Shown: piece by piece, positions 33,531-43,841 of the stretch
How positions within the stretch are numbered: position 1 is the stretch's first letter
How the letters are laid out: each line of letters begins with the position of its first letter
The notes under the pieces: model-generated
Databases searched by the model: none
Told to the model about the DNA's origin: nothing
Seen by the model: the letters and a program-made list of their open reading frames with translations, nothing else
Position numbers and translations under genes: made by a program
NCBI RefSeq assembly: GCF_034424545.1
Contig: NZ_CP139970.1
Span: 4,230,908 to 4,294,907, forward strand
Source: Trinickia caryophylli
GTDB taxonomy: Bacteria; Pseudomonadota; Gammaproteobacteria; Burkholderiales; Burkholderiaceae
Reading direction: 5' to 3'
Length of the DNA: 64,000 nucleotides

Positions 33531-34778
33531 GTGTCCGTCGTGAAACCGATCCTGAAGTCGAATAAACTGCTGAACGTCTGCTACGACATCCGCGGGCCCG
33601 TGCTTGAGCATGCGAAGCGCCTCGAAGACGAAGGCCACCGCATCATCAAGCTCAACATCGGCAACCTCGCGGCTTTCGGCTTCGACGCACCCGACGAAAT
33701 CGTGCAGGACATGATCCGCAATCTGCCCATGTCGTCGGGCTATTCGGATTCCAAGGGCGTGTTCGCGGCGCGCAAGGCGATCATGCACTACACCCAGCAA
33801 AAGGGTGTGGTCGGCGTGGAGCTCGACGACATCTACATCGGCAACGGTGCATCCGAGCTCATCGTGATGGCGATGCAAGGCCTGCTCAACGATGGCGACG
33901 AGGTCCTGCTGCCCGCGCCCGACTACCCGCTGTGGACGGCGGCGGTGAGCCTTTCGGGCGGCACGCCGGTGCACTACCTGTGCGACGAGTCGAACAGCTG
34001 GATGCCCGATCTGGACGACGTCCGCGCGAAAATCACGCCGAATACCCGGGCACTCGTCATCATCAATCCGAACAATCCGACGGGGGCTCTCTACTCGGAC
34101 GAACTGCTGCTCGATCTGATCGCCATCGCGCGTCAGCACGGCCTCGTGATCTTCGCCGACGAGGTCTACGACAAGATCGTCTACGACGGCAAGAAGCACA
34201 CATCGGTGGCCGCGCTGTCGGAGGACGTGCTGACGGTGACGTTCAACAGCCTCTCGAAGAGCTATCGTTCGTGCGGATACCGCGCCGGGTGGATGTACGT
34301 CTCGGGACTGACGGGCGAGAATCGCCGGCGCGCGAAAGACTACTTCGAGGGCCTCGGCATTCTTGCCTCGATGCGGCTTTGCGCGAATGTACCGGGCCAA
34401 TTCGCGATTCAGACGGCGCTGGGCGGCTATCAGAGCATCAACGATCTGATCCTGCCGGGCGGACGGCTCTACAAGCAGCGCCAGATCGCTCACGAGATGC
34501 TCAATGCGATCCCTGGCGTGAGCTGCGTGAAGCCGGAAGCGGCGCTTTACATGTTTCCACGCCTGGACCCGAAGGTGTACCCGGTGCACGACGATCAACA
34601 GTTCGTGCTCGATCTGCTGCTCGAGGAGCGGGTGCTGCTCGTGCAGGGCACGGGCTTCAACTGGCCGTCACCGGACCATTTCCGTGTCGTATTTCTGCCC
34701 AATGCGGACGATCTGACCGATTCGATCAACCGTATCGCGCGCTTTCTGGATGGCTATCGCAAGCGTCACGGCACCTGA
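33531..34778 (+). CDS. alaC: Alanine-synthesising PLP aminotransferase AlaC
   Basis: 415 residues from GTG 33531 (GCGAGGAACC upstream), giving the family start VKPILKSNKL; the longer open frame adds non-conserved sequence. Class I aminotransferase: AFGFDAP, INPNNPTGA, PLP lysine K243 in NSLSKSYRSCGYRAGW. It makes alanine from pyruvate and glutamate. The alaC-hom-thrC arrangement is common in beta- and gammaproteobacteria, which supports the name. Confidence 0.94.
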   Translation: MSVVKPILKSNKLLNVCYDIRGPVLEHAKRLEDEGHRIIKLNIGNLAAFGFDAPDEIVQDMIRNLPMSSGYSDSKGVFAARKAIMHYTQQKGVVGVELDDIYIGNGASELIVMAMQGLLNDGDEVLLPAPDYPLWTAAVSLSGGTPVHYLCDESNSWMPDLDDVRAKITPNTRALVIINPNNPTGALYSDELLLDLIAIARQHGLVIFADEVYDKIVYDGKKHTSVAALSEDVLTVTFNSLSKSYRSCGYRAGWMYVSGLTGENRRRAKDYFEGLGILASMRLCANVPGQFAIQTALGGYQSINDLILPGGRLYKQRQIAHEMLNAIPGVSCVKPEAALYMFPRLDPKVYPVHDDQQFVLDLLLEERVLLVQGTGFNWPSPDHFRVVFLPNADDLTDSINRIARFLDGYRKRHGT

Positions 34779-34862
34779 CACACCACGGCCCGCCGCCAGA
34801 GGTTGCGCGGCGCGCGCGTTTTCGCTTTTATCAAGGCATTTCCCAATCTGGACAGACGCTGC

Positions 34863-36188
34863 ATGGAACCGATCAAAGTTGGCCTCTTGGGCTTCGGCAC
34901 GGTAGGTAGCGGCACCTTCACGGTGCTGCGCCGCAATCAGGAAGAAATCAAACGGCGCGCCGGCCGCGGCATCGAGATTGCACGCATTGCGGTACGCAAT
35001 CCGGCCAAGGTGCTCGCCGCGCTCGGCGAGGCGGCCGGCAGCGTGACCGTCGGCGCCGATTTCAACGCCGTCGTCGACGATGCCTCGATCGGCATCGTCG
35101 CGGAGATGATCGGCGGCACCGGGCTTGCACGCGAGCTGGTGCTGCGCGCGATCGCGAACGGCAAGCACGTCGTGACGGCCAACAAGGCGTTGCTCGCCGT
35201 ACATGGCACCGAAATCTTTGCCGCCGCCCGCGACAAGGGCGTCATGGTGGCGTTCGAGGCGGCCGTCGCGGGTGGCATCCCCATCATCAAGGCGTTGCGC
35301 GAAGGGCTGACGGCCAATCGCATCCAGTACATCGCCGGCATCATCAACGGGACGACCAATTACATCCTCTCGGAGATGCGCGAGCGCGGGCTCGACTTCG
35401 CCACGGCGCTTGCCGCTGCCCAGGCGCTCGGCTATGCCGAGGCTGACCCGACGTTCGACGTCGAGGGAATCGATGCCGCGCACAAACTCACGATCATGAG
35501 CGCAATCGCCTTCGGCGTGCCGATGCAGTTCGATCGCGCCTACATCGAGGGCATCTCGAGGCTCGACGCCACCGATATCAAATACGCCGAGGACCTCGGG
35601 TATCGCATCAAGCTGCTCGGCATTACGCGGCGCGCCGAGCACGGCATCGAGCTGCGGGTGCACCCGACCCTCATTTCCGCGAAGCGCCTGCTCGCGAGCG
35701 TCGAGGGCGCGATGAACGCCGTGGAAGTGCACGGCGATGCGGTCGGGGCCACGTTGTATTACGGCAAGGGCGCGGGGGCCGAGCCCACGGCGTCGGCTGT
35801 CGTGGCCGATCTCGTCGACGTGACGCGCTTGCACACGGCCGACCCCGAGCACCGCGTGCCGCATCTCGCCTTCCAACCGCAAAGCCTTTCCGACACGCCG
35901 ATCCTGCCGATCGACGAGGTCCGCAGCGGCTACTACCTGCGGTTGCGCGTGGCCGACGTGACCGGCGTGCTCGCCGCCATCACGCGGCTGCTCGCCGATG
36001 CCGGTATTTCGATCGACGCGATGCTCCAAAAGGAGTCGGAGCAGGTCGATGCCAACGGCCAGACCGACGTCGTCATCATTACGCACGAAACGCTCGAGAA
36101 GAACGTCAATGCGGCGATCGCGCGCATCGAAGACCTCGCAACGGTGGTCTCGAACGTGACGAAGCTTCGCATCGAGGCGCTCGACTGA
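34863..36188 (+). CDS. hom: Homoserine dehydrogenase
   Basis: 441 residues from ATG 34863. NAD(P)-binding GFGTVG at 10-15, catalytic-domain motif GIINGTTNYILSEM near 160, and a C-terminal ACT domain (YYLRLRVADVTGVLAAITRLL, about 358-430) for threonine feedback control. It reduces aspartate semialdehyde to homoserine. It lies 84 bases after alaC and 40 before thrC, forming the threonine branch with it. Confidence 0.96.
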   Translation: MEPIKVGLLGFGTVGSGTFTVLRRNQEEIKRRAGRGIEIARIAVRNPAKVLAALGEAAGSVTVGADFNAVVDDASIGIVAEMIGGTGLARELVLRAIANGKHVVTANKALLAVHGTEIFAAARDKGVMVAFEAAVAGGIPIIKALREGLTANRIQYIAGIINGTTNYILSEMRERGLDFATALAAAQALGYAEADPTFDVEGIDAAHKLTIMSAIAFGVPMQFDRAYIEGISRLDATDIKYAEDLGYRIKLLGITRRAEHGIELRVHPTLISAKRLLASVEGAMNAVEVHGDAVGATLYYGKGAGAEPTASAVVADLVDVTRLHTADPEHRVPHLAFQPQSLSDTPILPIDEVRSGYYLRLRVADVTGVLAAITRLLADAGISIDAMLQKESEQVDANGQTDVVIITHETLEKNVNAAIARIEDLATVVSNVTKLRIEALD

Positions 36189-36228
36189 TTGATCGCGGGG
36201 CTTTGTCCCGAACGAACCGGATCCGACC

Positions 36229-37680
36229 ATGAATTACATTTCCACTCGCGGTGCCGGCGCCGGCGAGCGACATACGTTCTCCGACATCCTGCTTGGCGGT
36301 CTTGCCAAGGACGGCGGGCTCTATCTGCCGGCCGAATACCCGCGCGTTTCGACTGACGAACTTGCACGCTGGCGGGCGTTGCCGTATGCGGAGCTCGCGT
36401 TCGAGATTCTGCGCAAGTTCAGCGACGACATCCCGGCCGAGGATCTGCGTGCGCTGACCGAGCGCACTTACCGTGCCGACGTTTACTGCAATGTGCGCGC
36501 GGGAGAGGATGCGGCGGCGATCACGCCGCTGCGCGCGCTCGGCATCGAGGGCGGTGCGCCGCTCAGCCTGCTCGAACTCTCGAACGGCCCGACGCTCGCC
36601 TTCAAGGACATGGCGATGCAACTGCTCGGCAATCTGTTCGAGTATGCGCTCGCCAGGCACGGAGAGACATTGAACATCCTGGGGGCGACCTCGGGCGACA
36701 CGGGGAGTGCCGCCGAATACGCGATGCGCGGCAAGGCGGGCGTGTCCGTGTTCATGCTGTCGCCGCATCGCAAGATGAGCGCGTTCCAGACCGCCCAGAT
36801 GTATAGCCTGCAAGAGCCGAACATCTTCAACGTCGCGATCGAAGGCGTCTTCGACGATTGCCAGGACATCGTGAAGGCTGTCTCGAACGACCACGCGTTC
36901 AAGGCCCGCCAGCGCATCGGGACCGTCAACTCGATCAACTGGGCACGTGTCGTCGCGCAGGTCGTCTACTACTTCAAGGGCTATTTCGCCGCCACGCGCT
37001 CGAACGACGAGCGGGTTTCGTTCACGGTTCCGTCCGGCAACTTCGGCAATGTCTGCGCCGGCCACATCGCCCGCATGATGGGGCTGCCGATCGAGAAGCT
37101 CGTCGTCGCGACGAACGAAAACGACGTGCTCGACGAGTTCTTCCGCACGGGCGCGTACCGGGTGCGCGGCGCGGCGCAGACCTACCATACGAGCAGCCCG
37201 AGCATGGACATTTCGAAGGCGTCCAACTTCGAGCGCTTCGTATTCGACCTGGTGGGCCGGGATCCGGCGCGCGTACTGCAGCTTTTCCGGGACGTCGAGG
37301 AAAAGGGCGGCTTCGATCTTGCCGCGAGCGGAGATTTCGCCCGCGTGAAGCAGTTCGGTTTCGTTTCGGGGCGCAGTACGCATGACGATCGCGTCGCGGC
37401 AATCCGAGATGTCTTCTCGCGGTACGCGACCATGATCGACACGCATACGGCCGATGGAATCAAAGTTGCGCGCGAGCATCTGGACCCGGGCGTGCCGATG
37501 ATCGTGCTCGAGACGGCCCAGCCGATCAAGTTCGGCGAGACCATCCGCGAGGCGCTCGCGCGCGAGCCCGAGCGCCCGGCCGCATTCGAAGGCCTCGAGT
37601 CGCTGCCGCAGCGCTTCGACGTGCTCCCGGCCGACGCCGCGCAGGTCAAGGCCTTCATCGCGGCCCGCACCGGGCTCTGA
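36229..37680 (+). CDS. thrC: Threonine synthase
   Basis: 483 residues. PLP enzyme of the long proteobacterial form: N-terminal MNYISTRGAG, PLP lysine K126 in GPTLAFKDMAMQ, phosphate-binding GATSGDTGSAAEYA, and FTVPSGNFGNVCAG. It converts O-phosphohomoserine to threonine. Downstream of hom, and followed by moeA after 76 bases. Confidence 0.97.
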   Translation: MNYISTRGAGAGERHTFSDILLGGLAKDGGLYLPAEYPRVSTDELARWRALPYAELAFEILRKFSDDIPAEDLRALTERTYRADVYCNVRAGEDAAAITPLRALGIEGGAPLSLLELSNGPTLAFKDMAMQLLGNLFEYALARHGETLNILGATSGDTGSAAEYAMRGKAGVSVFMLSPHRKMSAFQTAQMYSLQEPNIFNVAIEGVFDDCQDIVKAVSNDHAFKARQRIGTVNSINWARVVAQVVYYFKGYFAATRSNDERVSFTVPSGNFGNVCAGHIARMMGLPIEKLVVATNENDVLDEFFRTGAYRVRGAAQTYHTSSPSMDISKASNFERFVFDLVGRDPARVLQLFRDVEEKGGFDLAASGDFARVKQFGFVSGRSTHDDRVAAIRDVFSRYATMIDTHTADGIKVAREHLDPGVPMIVLETAQPIKFGETIREALAREPERPAAFEGLESLPQRFDVLPADAAQVKAFIAARTGL

Positions 37681-37756
37681 GCGCAACGCGCACAGGCGGG
37701 CCGAGCCGCGCGTCGTTACAATGGAAGCTTCGCCGCTTTCAACGCCCGCCAGTCAC

Positions 37757-39004
37757 ATGTCTACGCCTCATGCCTCAGCCGCGCGTTTGCCGGTCCTTTC
37801 GACGGCCGACGCGCTCGCCACGCTGCTCGCCGCGGTCCGCCCCGTCGAAGGGGCGGAAACGCTGCCAACGCTCGACGCGCTGGGTCGGGTGCTGGCAGCG
37901 GATGTCGTTTCGGGGCTCGACGTCCCGCCGATGAATACGAGCGCGATGGATGGCTACGCGGTCCGTACGGCCGATCTGCTGCGCGGCGACCGGCGGCTGC
38001 CGGTGTCGCAGCGCATCGCGGCCGGGCAGATGCCTGAGCCGCTTGCGGCGGGTACCGCGGCGCGGATTTTCACGGGCGCTCCTGTCCCACCGGGGGCGGA
38101 TGCCGTCGTCATGCAGGAGCAGGCCGAGGTATCCGGCGAGGCCGTCGAAATTCTGCATAGCCCCAAGCCGGGGGAGTGGATCACGGCGCAGGGCGCCGAC
38201 ATTCGCCGCGGCGCCGTAATTCTGCCGGCCGGCACGCGGCTCGCGCCCCAGGCGCTCGGGCTGGCCGCGTCGACGGGTTGCGCGCAACTGACCGTCTCGC
38301 GGCGCGTCAAGGTCGCTGTCTTTTTTACGGGCGACGAGCTGACGATGCCCGGGGAGCCCCTTGCGCCGGGCGCAATCTACAACTCGAATCGCTTTACGCT
38401 GCGCAGCATGCTGGCGCGCCTCGGTTGCGACGTGACCGATTACGGCATTGTCCCGGACCGCCTGGAGGCCACACGCGCCGCGTTGACTGAGGCCGCACGC
38501 GAGCACGACCTGATTCTGACCTCGGGCGGCGTGTCGGCCGGCGAGGAAGATCATGTGAAGCCGGCGGTACAGGCGCTCGGGCGACTGGCGCTCTGGCAGA
38601 TCGCGATGAAGCCCGGCAAGCCGCTCGCCTTCGGCTCGATCAGGCGAGAATCGGCGGGCAACGAGACGTATTTCATCGGCTTGCCGGGCAACCCGGTGTC
38701 GAGCTTCGTCACCTTCTTGCTGTTCGTGCGACCGTTCGTGTTGAGACTGGCGGGCGCCGCCGACGTGGCGCCGCGCGCGGTCTCGCTGCGGGCCGACTTC
38801 AGCCAATCGAAGGCAGATCGGCGCAACGAGTTCCTGCGCGCGCGCGTCAATGCGGCGGGCGGGCTCGACTTGTTTCCGAACCAAAGCTCGGCGGTGCTGA
38901 CATCCACGGTCTGGGGCGACGGCCTCATCGACAATCCGCCGAATCACGCGATCAGCGCTGGCGAAACCGTCCGGTTTTTGCCGTTTGCGGAACTGCTCGG
39001 ATGA
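37757..39004 (+). CDS. moeA: Molybdopterin molybdenumtransferase MoeA
   Basis: 415 residues from ATG 37757; an ATG at 37721 adds 12 residues and cannot be excluded since neither has a good Shine-Dalgarno. MoeA domains: NTSAMDGYAVR with the catalytic Asp, GDELTMPGEPLAPGAIYNSN, LTSGGVSAGEEDHV, FGLPGNPVSS-type (YFIGLPGNPVSSFVT), and the C-terminal beta-barrel. It inserts molybdate into adenylylated molybdopterin. Heads a moeA-moaD-moaE group. Confidence 0.95.
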   Translation: MSTPHASAARLPVLSTADALATLLAAVRPVEGAETLPTLDALGRVLAADVVSGLDVPPMNTSAMDGYAVRTADLLRGDRRLPVSQRIAAGQMPEPLAAGTAARIFTGAPVPPGADAVVMQEQAEVSGEAVEILHSPKPGEWITAQGADIRRGAVILPAGTRLAPQALGLAASTGCAQLTVSRRVKVAVFFTGDELTMPGEPLAPGAIYNSNRFTLRSMLARLGCDVTDYGIVPDRLEATRAALTEAAREHDLILTSGGVSAGEEDHVKPAVQALGRLALWQIAMKPGKPLAFGSIRRESAGNETYFIGLPGNPVSSFVTFLLFVRPFVLRLAGAADVAPRAVSLRADFSQSKADRRNEFLRARVNAAGGLDLFPNQSSAVLTSTVWGDGLIDNPPNHAISAGETVRFLPFAELLG

Positions 39005-39061
39005 ATTTGCCTGCGCGGCACGTATGAAGATACGCCTGCGCTCACAACGAACCGCCATCGA

Positions 39062-39319
39062 ATGAAGATCGAACTGAAGTATTTTGCAAGCGTACGCGAA
39101 TCGCTCGGCATCGCTCACGAGACAGTGACGTTGCCGGATGGCATCGCGACGGTCGGCGATGTGCGCGCCTGGCTGCGCACGCGCGGTGGCGCATGGGCCG
39201 AGGCGCTCGCGCAAGGCAGGGCGCTGCGCATGGCCTGCGACCAGACCATGACCGACGAGACGACACGCCTGACCGACGGTTGCGAAGTGGCCTTTTTCCC
39301 GCCGGTGACGGGCGGCTGA
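39062..39319 (+). CDS. moaD: Molybdopterin synthase small subunit MoaD
   Basis: 85 residues, ubiquitin-like beta-grasp. Ends in the required Gly-Gly (FFPPVTGG) that is thiocarboxylated to donate sulfur. IELKYFASVRESLG is the family N terminus. It lies 57 bases after moeA and 28 before moaE, its partner subunit. Confidence 0.96.
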   Translation: MKIELKYFASVRESLGIAHETVTLPDGIATVGDVRAWLRTRGGAWAEALAQGRALRMACDQTMTDETTRLTDGCEVAFFPPVTGG

Positions 39320-39347
39320 CGTCTGCCGGCATGCAGGAGAATCAACG

Positions 39348-39839
39348 ATGATCGTCCGCGTACAGACCGCCGATTTCGACCTCGGCGCCGAGGTGGCGGC
39401 GTTGCGAGCGCAAAACCCGAAAGTGGGCGCCGTGGCGTGCTTCGTCGGCACGGTGCGGGATCTGAATGAAGGTGACGCAGTCAGCGCCATGGAACTCGAG
39501 CACTACCCAGGCATGACCGAAAAGGCGTTGGAGGCCATTGCGGCCGAGGCCCGGCAGCGCTGGCCGGGGTGCGATGTCCTGATCGTGCATCGGGTCGGCA
39601 AGCTTTATCCGCTCGATCAGATCGTGTTGGCTGCGGCGACGGCCGCGCATCGCCAGGAAGCATTTGCCGCCTGCGAATTCGTGATGGACTATCTGAAGAC
39701 CCAGGCGCCTTTCTGGAAAAAGGAGACGACGCCAGAGGGCGCCCGGTGGGTCGATGCACGCGTGGCGGACGACAAGGCGCTCGAGCGCTGGGGCATCGTT
39801 GCGGGCAACGCGGCACCGGCCGGTCCCAGCCAAGGCTGA
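39348..39839 (+). CDS. moaE: Molybdopterin synthase large subunit MoaE
   Basis: 163 residues. MoaE signature GAVACFVGTVRDLN, LEHYPGMTEKALEAIA, HRVGKLYPLDQIV, and the catalytic lysine in APFWKKE. It converts cyclic pyranopterin monophosphate to molybdopterin with MoaD. AGGAG precedes the ATG. It converges on the globin gene with only 27 bases between stops. Confidence 0.96.
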   Translation: MIVRVQTADFDLGAEVAALRAQNPKVGAVACFVGTVRDLNEGDAVSAMELEHYPGMTEKALEAIAAEARQRWPGCDVLIVHRVGKLYPLDQIVLAAATAAHRQEAFAACEFVMDYLKTQAPFWKKETTPEGARWVDARVADDKALERWGIVAGNAAPAGPSQG

Positions 39840-39866
39840 GGGCGGTCGGCCGCGCGTGTTTGGCTG

Positions 39867-40430
39867 TCAGTCGTCGTGCGTGCCGCGGCCCACGATTTTC
39901 GCGGGAAACGGTTCGCCCCGGCGCCGCTCGTGGGATTGGTCACTTGCGGCGCCGGCTCCCGTCGGGCGGCGTTTCGGTGCGACCTGTTCGAGCAGTGCCT
40001 GTTGCTCGGGCGGGATTTGGTATTCCCAGCCGAAGCGGGCGAGCTGGAGACTCTGCGCGATGCGCAGTGCCGGTTCCATGAAGCGCACGGCGGCGGCTGG
40101 CTCGTAGCGGTCGCAGACAGCATCGAGAAAAAGGTGGAGCCAGCGGCTGAAATGGCGCGGCTCGATCCCCTCCAGTGGCTGATGCGCTTGCTGGACGTTG
40201 CCGCGGTAGCGCTTGTCGCCGAGCACGAGGCTACCCCAAAAGAGGCACATCTTGGGCAGATGATCGTCCCAGCGGCCGTGCAATACCGTATCGAACACGG
40301 GGCCAAGCAGGACATCGGCGCGCACGCGATCGTAGAACGCGTAGACGAGTTCGCGGATATTTTGTTCGGTTGGCTCCGCGTGCCGGCTGGTGGCGGACGC
40401 CTCTGTGTGCGGGGGAAGCGGGGTGGTCAT
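39867..40430 (-). CDS. Group III truncated hemoglobin
   Basis: 187 residues from ATG 40430; the open frame runs 33 codons further without family resemblance. Truncated globin of the class III (Ctb) type: IRELVYAFYDRVRADVLLGPVF, WDDHLPKMCLFWGSLVLG, proximal His93 (EPRHFSRW) and the conserved Trp97. About 55 residues beyond the globin fold are charged and not conserved. Class III globins bind oxygen and NO. It is divergent from nsrR across a site resembling an NsrR box, so an NO-response role is likely. Confidence 0.92.
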   Translation of the reverse strand: MTTPLPPHTEASATSRHAEPTEQNIRELVYAFYDRVRADVLLGPVFDTVLHGRWDDHLPKMCLFWGSLVLGDKRYRGNVQQAHQPLEGIEPRHFSRWLHLFLDAVCDRYEPAAAVRFMEPALRIAQSLQLARFGWEYQIPPEQQALLEQVAPKRRPTGAGAASDQSHERRRGEPFPAKIVGRGTHDD

Positions 40431-40519
40431 GACGAATCCGAAAACAACGTGCGGTGCGGGTGCCCTGCGGCCATGCGAGAAGCGTGCCGCGATGACGCCG
40501 GAAATTGGGTGGCGCACCC

Positions 40520-40544
40520 TAAACTGCACCGGTAATGCATGTTA
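40520..40544. promoter_or_regulatory. NsrR-like operator between globin and nsrR
   Basis: Imperfect inverted repeat TAAACTGCA-N7-TGCATGTTA. The two TGCA cores are 7 bases apart (TGCACCGGTAATGCA), exactly as in the NsrR consensus (AAGATGCAT ... ATGCATCTT). It lies in the divergent promoter region about 90 bases from each start. Confidence 0.65.
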
Positions 40545-40638
40545 TGGTCAAGGCGCCGCGGACACAACCCTGCAGGTAGTATTGTTTTTTTGAGATTGGC
40601 GGCGAGCGGGCGGCGCCCAAGAGGATACGAGCTTTGCC

Positions 40639-41145
40639 ATGAGACTGACCGATTACACCGACTATGCGCTGCGCGTCATGCTGTATCTGGCCGTCCGCCG
40701 GGATGGATTGTCCACGATTCAGGAGATTTCGGACGCGTATGGGATTTCCAAGAACCACTTGATGAAGGTCGTCCAGCAACTGGGCGAGCTCGGCTGGATC
40801 GACACGGTCCGCGGGCGGCATGGCGGCTTGCGCCTCAACGAGAGGTCGCTGAATCTCACGATCGGCGAAGTGGTACGCGCCACGGAAACCGATTTTGCGC
40901 TGGTCGGCTGCTTCGAGCGGGACGGCATGGACGGCCGATCCTGCGTCATCGAGCCGCAGTGCCGTCTGAAGGGCGTGTTCGAGGCAGCCCGCGGGGCATT
41001 CCTTGCGGAGCTCGATCGCCACACGCTCCGGGAGCTGATCGGCCCTGCCGCACCGCTTTCGGCGCTGCTCGGCCTGCCGGCCGACGGCGGCAGGCGTTCG
41101 CTCGGCATCCCGATCGTTTCGGTGGCGCACGACGACGATACGTGA
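40639..41145 (+). CDS. nsrR: Rrf2-family nitric oxide-sensing repressor NsrR
   Basis: 168 residues. Rrf2 winged helix (MRLTDYTDYALRVMLYLA; recognition helix ISKNHLMKVVQQL) and three cysteines C91, C102 and C108 for the Fe-S cluster, the NsrR spacing with a longer first gap. NsrR represses NO-detoxification genes until NO attacks its cluster. Divergent from the truncated globin with an NsrR-like box between them, so it probably controls that gene and itself. Confidence 0.9.
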   Translation: MRLTDYTDYALRVMLYLAVRRDGLSTIQEISDAYGISKNHLMKVVQQLGELGWIDTVRGRHGGLRLNERSLNLTIGEVVRATETDFALVGCFERDGMDGRSCVIEPQCRLKGVFEAARGAFLAELDRHTLRELIGPAAPLSALLGLPADGGRRSLGIPIVSVAHDDDT

Positions 41146-41163
41146 CGATAATTGATGCGCCCG

Positions 41164-41191
41164 CTTGAAACGGGCGCCGCGCACCTCATGT
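41164..41191 (+). promoter_or_regulatory. Sigma-32 heat-shock promoter of clpB
   Basis: CTTGAA at 41164-41169 and CCTCATGT at 41184-41191, a 14-base spacer. It fits the RpoH consensus CTTGAA / CCCCATNT with one mismatch. The clpB ATG is about 30 bases downstream. Confidence 0.75.
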
Positions 41192-41221
41192 TGGTGGTAG
41201 TCAAAAATTGGAGGTCTCTTC

Positions 41222-43819
41222 ATGAGGATCGACAAATTCACCACCAAATTCCAGGAAGCGCTTGCTGATGCGCAGAGCATTGCGGTCGGACGGGGGCAGC
41301 AGTATCTCGAGCCCGTGCACGTACTCGCCGCGCTCGTCGCGCAGCAGGACGGCTCGGCGCGTTCTCTGCTTTCGCGCGCCGGCGTGCACGTTCAGGCGCT
41401 GCAAACGGCACTCGAGGACGCGATCGGGCGTCTGCCGCAGGTCGAGGGTACAGACGGCAACGTTCAGCTCGGCCGCGAACTGAGCGGGCTTCTGAATCAG
41501 GCCGACAAAGAGGCGCAAAAGCTCAACGACACCTACATCGCGAGCGAGATGTTCCTGCTGGCAGTCGCCGACGATAAAGGCGAGGCGGGCAAGCTGGCGC
41601 GCCAATACGGCTTGACGCGCCGGTCGCTCGAAGCCGCCATCGCGGCCGTGCGCGGCGGCGGGCAGGTGCATAGCGCGGATGCCGAGAGCCAGCGAGAGGC
41701 GCTCAAGAAGTACACGATCGATCTGACCGAACGGGCGCGAGCGGGCAAGCTCGACCCCGTGATCGGGCGCGACGACGAAATTCGCCGCTCGATCCAGATC
41801 TTGCAGCGCCGTACGAAGAACAACCCGGTGCTGATTGGCGAGCCCGGAGTCGGCAAGACCGCGATCGTCGAGGGGCTGGCGCAGCGCATCGTCAACGGTG
41901 AGGTGCCCGAGACGCTCAAGAACAAGCGCGTGCTCGTGCTGGACATGGCAGGGCTGCTTGCTGGGGCAAAGTATCGCGGAGAGTTCGAAGAGCGACTGAA
42001 GGCGGTGCTGCACGACGTCGCGCGCGACGAGGGCCAGACGATCGTCTTCATCGATGAAATCCATACGATGGTGGGCGCGGGCAAGGCCGAGGGGGCGATC
42101 GACGCGGGCAACATGCTCAAGCCGGCGCTTGCGCGCGGCGAACTCCATTGCATCGGCGCGACGACGCTCGACGAATATCGCAAGTACATCGAGAAGGACG
42201 CGGCGCTCGAGCGGCGTTTCCAGAAAGTGCTCGTCGACGAACCGTCGGTCGAGGCGACGATCGCCATCCTGCGTGGCCTGCAGGAGCGCTATGAGCTGCA
42301 CCATGGCGTCGAAATCACCGACCCGGCTATCGTAGCGGCTGCCGAGCTTTCGCACCGGTACATCACTGACCGGTTTCTGCCCGACAAGGCGATCGACCTC
42401 ATCGACGAGGCGGCCTCGAAGATCAAGATGGAGATCGATTCGAAGCCGGAGGAGATGGACAGGCTCGATCGCCGGCTGATCCAGTTGAAGATCGAACGGG
42501 AGGCGGTGAAGAAGGAGAAGGACGAGGCGTCGCAAAAGCGTTTGCAACTGATCGAGGACGAAATCGAGCGGCTCGGCCGCGAGTACTCGGACCTCGAAGA
42601 GATCTGGACGGCCGAGAAAGCGGCTGTGCAGGGCAGCGCGCAGCTCAAAGAGGAGATCGAGAAGACGCGCGCGGAGATCACGCGGCTGCAGCGCGAGGGC
42701 AAGCTCGAGAAGGTGGCCGAGCTGCAATACGGCAAGCTGCCGGAACTCGAGGCACGCCTCAAGCAGGTTACGCAGGCCGAGGCGAAGGGCGAGCGCGACC
42801 CGTCGCGGCCGCGCCTGCTGCGCACCCAGGTTGGTGCCGAGGAAATCGCGGAAGTGGTCTCGCGCTCGACGGGCATTCCCGTCTCGCGGATGATGCAGGG
42901 CGAGCGCGAAAAGCTGCTCCAGATCGAATCGAAGCTGCATGAGCGGGTAGTCGGTCAGGACGAAGCGATCAATGCGGTTGCCGATGCGATCCGCCGCTCG
43001 CGTGCGGGTCTCGCGGATCCGAACCGTCCGTACGGATCGTTCCTGTTCCTCGGGCCGACGGGTGTCGGCAAGACCGAGCTCTGCAAGGCGTTGGCCGCTT
43101 TCCTGTTCGACTCGGAAGAGCATCTGATCCGAATCGACATGAGCGAGTTCATGGAAAAGCACAGCGTCGCGCGCCTGATCGGCGCGCCCCCCGGTTACAT
43201 CGGTTACGAGGAAGGGGGCTATCTGACCGAGGCCGTGCGTCGCAAGCCGTACAGCGTAATTCTGCTCGACGAGATCGAGAAGGCGCACCCGGACGTCTTC
43301 AACGTGCTGCTGCAGGTGCTCGACGACGGGCGTATGACCGATGGGCAGGGGCGGACGGTGGACTTCAAGAACACAGTCATCGTCATGACCTCGAACCTTG
43401 GTTCGCAGATGATCCAGGCGATGTCGGGCGAGCCGCAGGAAGCGATCAAGGATGCCGTCTGGACCGAGGTCAAACAGCATTTCCGCCCCGAGTTTCTGAA
43501 CCGGATCGACGAAGTCGTCGTTTTCCATTCGCTCGATCGCAGCAACATCGAGTCGATTGCCAGGATCCAGCTCGAGCGTCTGCACGAGCGGCTCGCGAAG
43601 CTCGAGATGCAGCTCGTCGTGTCGGATTCGGCGCTCGAGCATATTGCGAAAGTTGGCTACGACCCGCTTTTCGGTGCGCGGCCGCTCAAGCGCGCAATCC
43701 AGCAGGAGATCGAGAACCCCGTCGCCAAGCTGATCCTCGCAGGCAGGTTCGGGCCGAAGGATGTGATTCCGGTCGAGTTCGAAGACGGCAAGTTCGTGTT
43801 CGAGCGCGTCGTCCACTGA
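41222..43819 (+). CDS. clpB: ATP-dependent disaggregase ClpB
   Basis: 865 residues, full length. N-terminal Clp repeat domain (1-145), AAA1 with Walker A GEPGVGKT at 206-213, the coiled-coil middle domain (about 405-525, [19 protein letters not shown]), AAA2 with Walker A GPTGVGKT near 610, and sensor-2 motif [10 protein letters not shown]. It resolubilises protein aggregates with DnaK. TTGGAGG stands before the ATG, and a sigma-32 promoter upstream matches its heat-shock role. Confidence 0.98.
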   Translation: MRIDKFTTKFQEALADAQSIAVGRGQQYLEPVHVLAALVAQQDGSARSLLSRAGVHVQALQTALEDAIGRLPQVEGTDGNVQLGRELSGLLNQADKEAQKLNDTYIASEMFLLAVADDKGEAGKLARQYGLTRRSLEAAIAAVRGGGQVHSADAESQREALKKYTIDLTERARAGKLDPVIGRDDEIRRSIQILQRRTKNNPVLIGEPGVGKTAIVEGLAQRIVNGEVPETLKNKRVLVLDMAGLLAGAKYRGEFEERLKAVLHDVARDEGQTIVFIDEIHTMVGAGKAEGAIDAGNMLKPALARGELHCIGATTLDEYRKYIEKDAALERRFQKVLVDEPSVEATIAILRGLQERYELHHGVEITDPAIVAAAELSHRYITDRFLPDKAIDLIDEAASKIKMEIDSKPEEMDRLDRRLIQLKIEREAVKKEKDEASQKRLQLIEDEIERLGREYSDLEEIWTAEKAAVQGSAQLKEEIEKTRAEITRLQREGKLEKVAELQYGKLPELEARLKQVTQAEAKGERDPSRPRLLRTQVGAEEIAEVVSRSTGIPVSRMMQGEREKLLQIESKLHERVVGQDEAINAVADAIRRSRAGLADPNRPYGSFLFLGPTGVGKTELCKALAAFLFDSEEHLIRIDMSEFMEKHSVARLIGAPPGYIGYEEGGYLTEAVRRKPYSVILLDEIEKAHPDVFNVLLQVLDDGRMTDGQGRTVDFKNTVIVMTSNLGSQMIQAMSGEPQEAIKDAVWTEVKQHFRPEFLNRIDEVVVFHSLDRSNIESIARIQLERLHERLAKLEMQLVVSDSALEHIAKVGYDPLFGARPLKRAIQQEIENPVAKLILAGRFGPKDVIPVEFEDGKFVFERVVH

Positions 43820-43841
43820 ACGCACTTGCGTGGTAGGGTAG

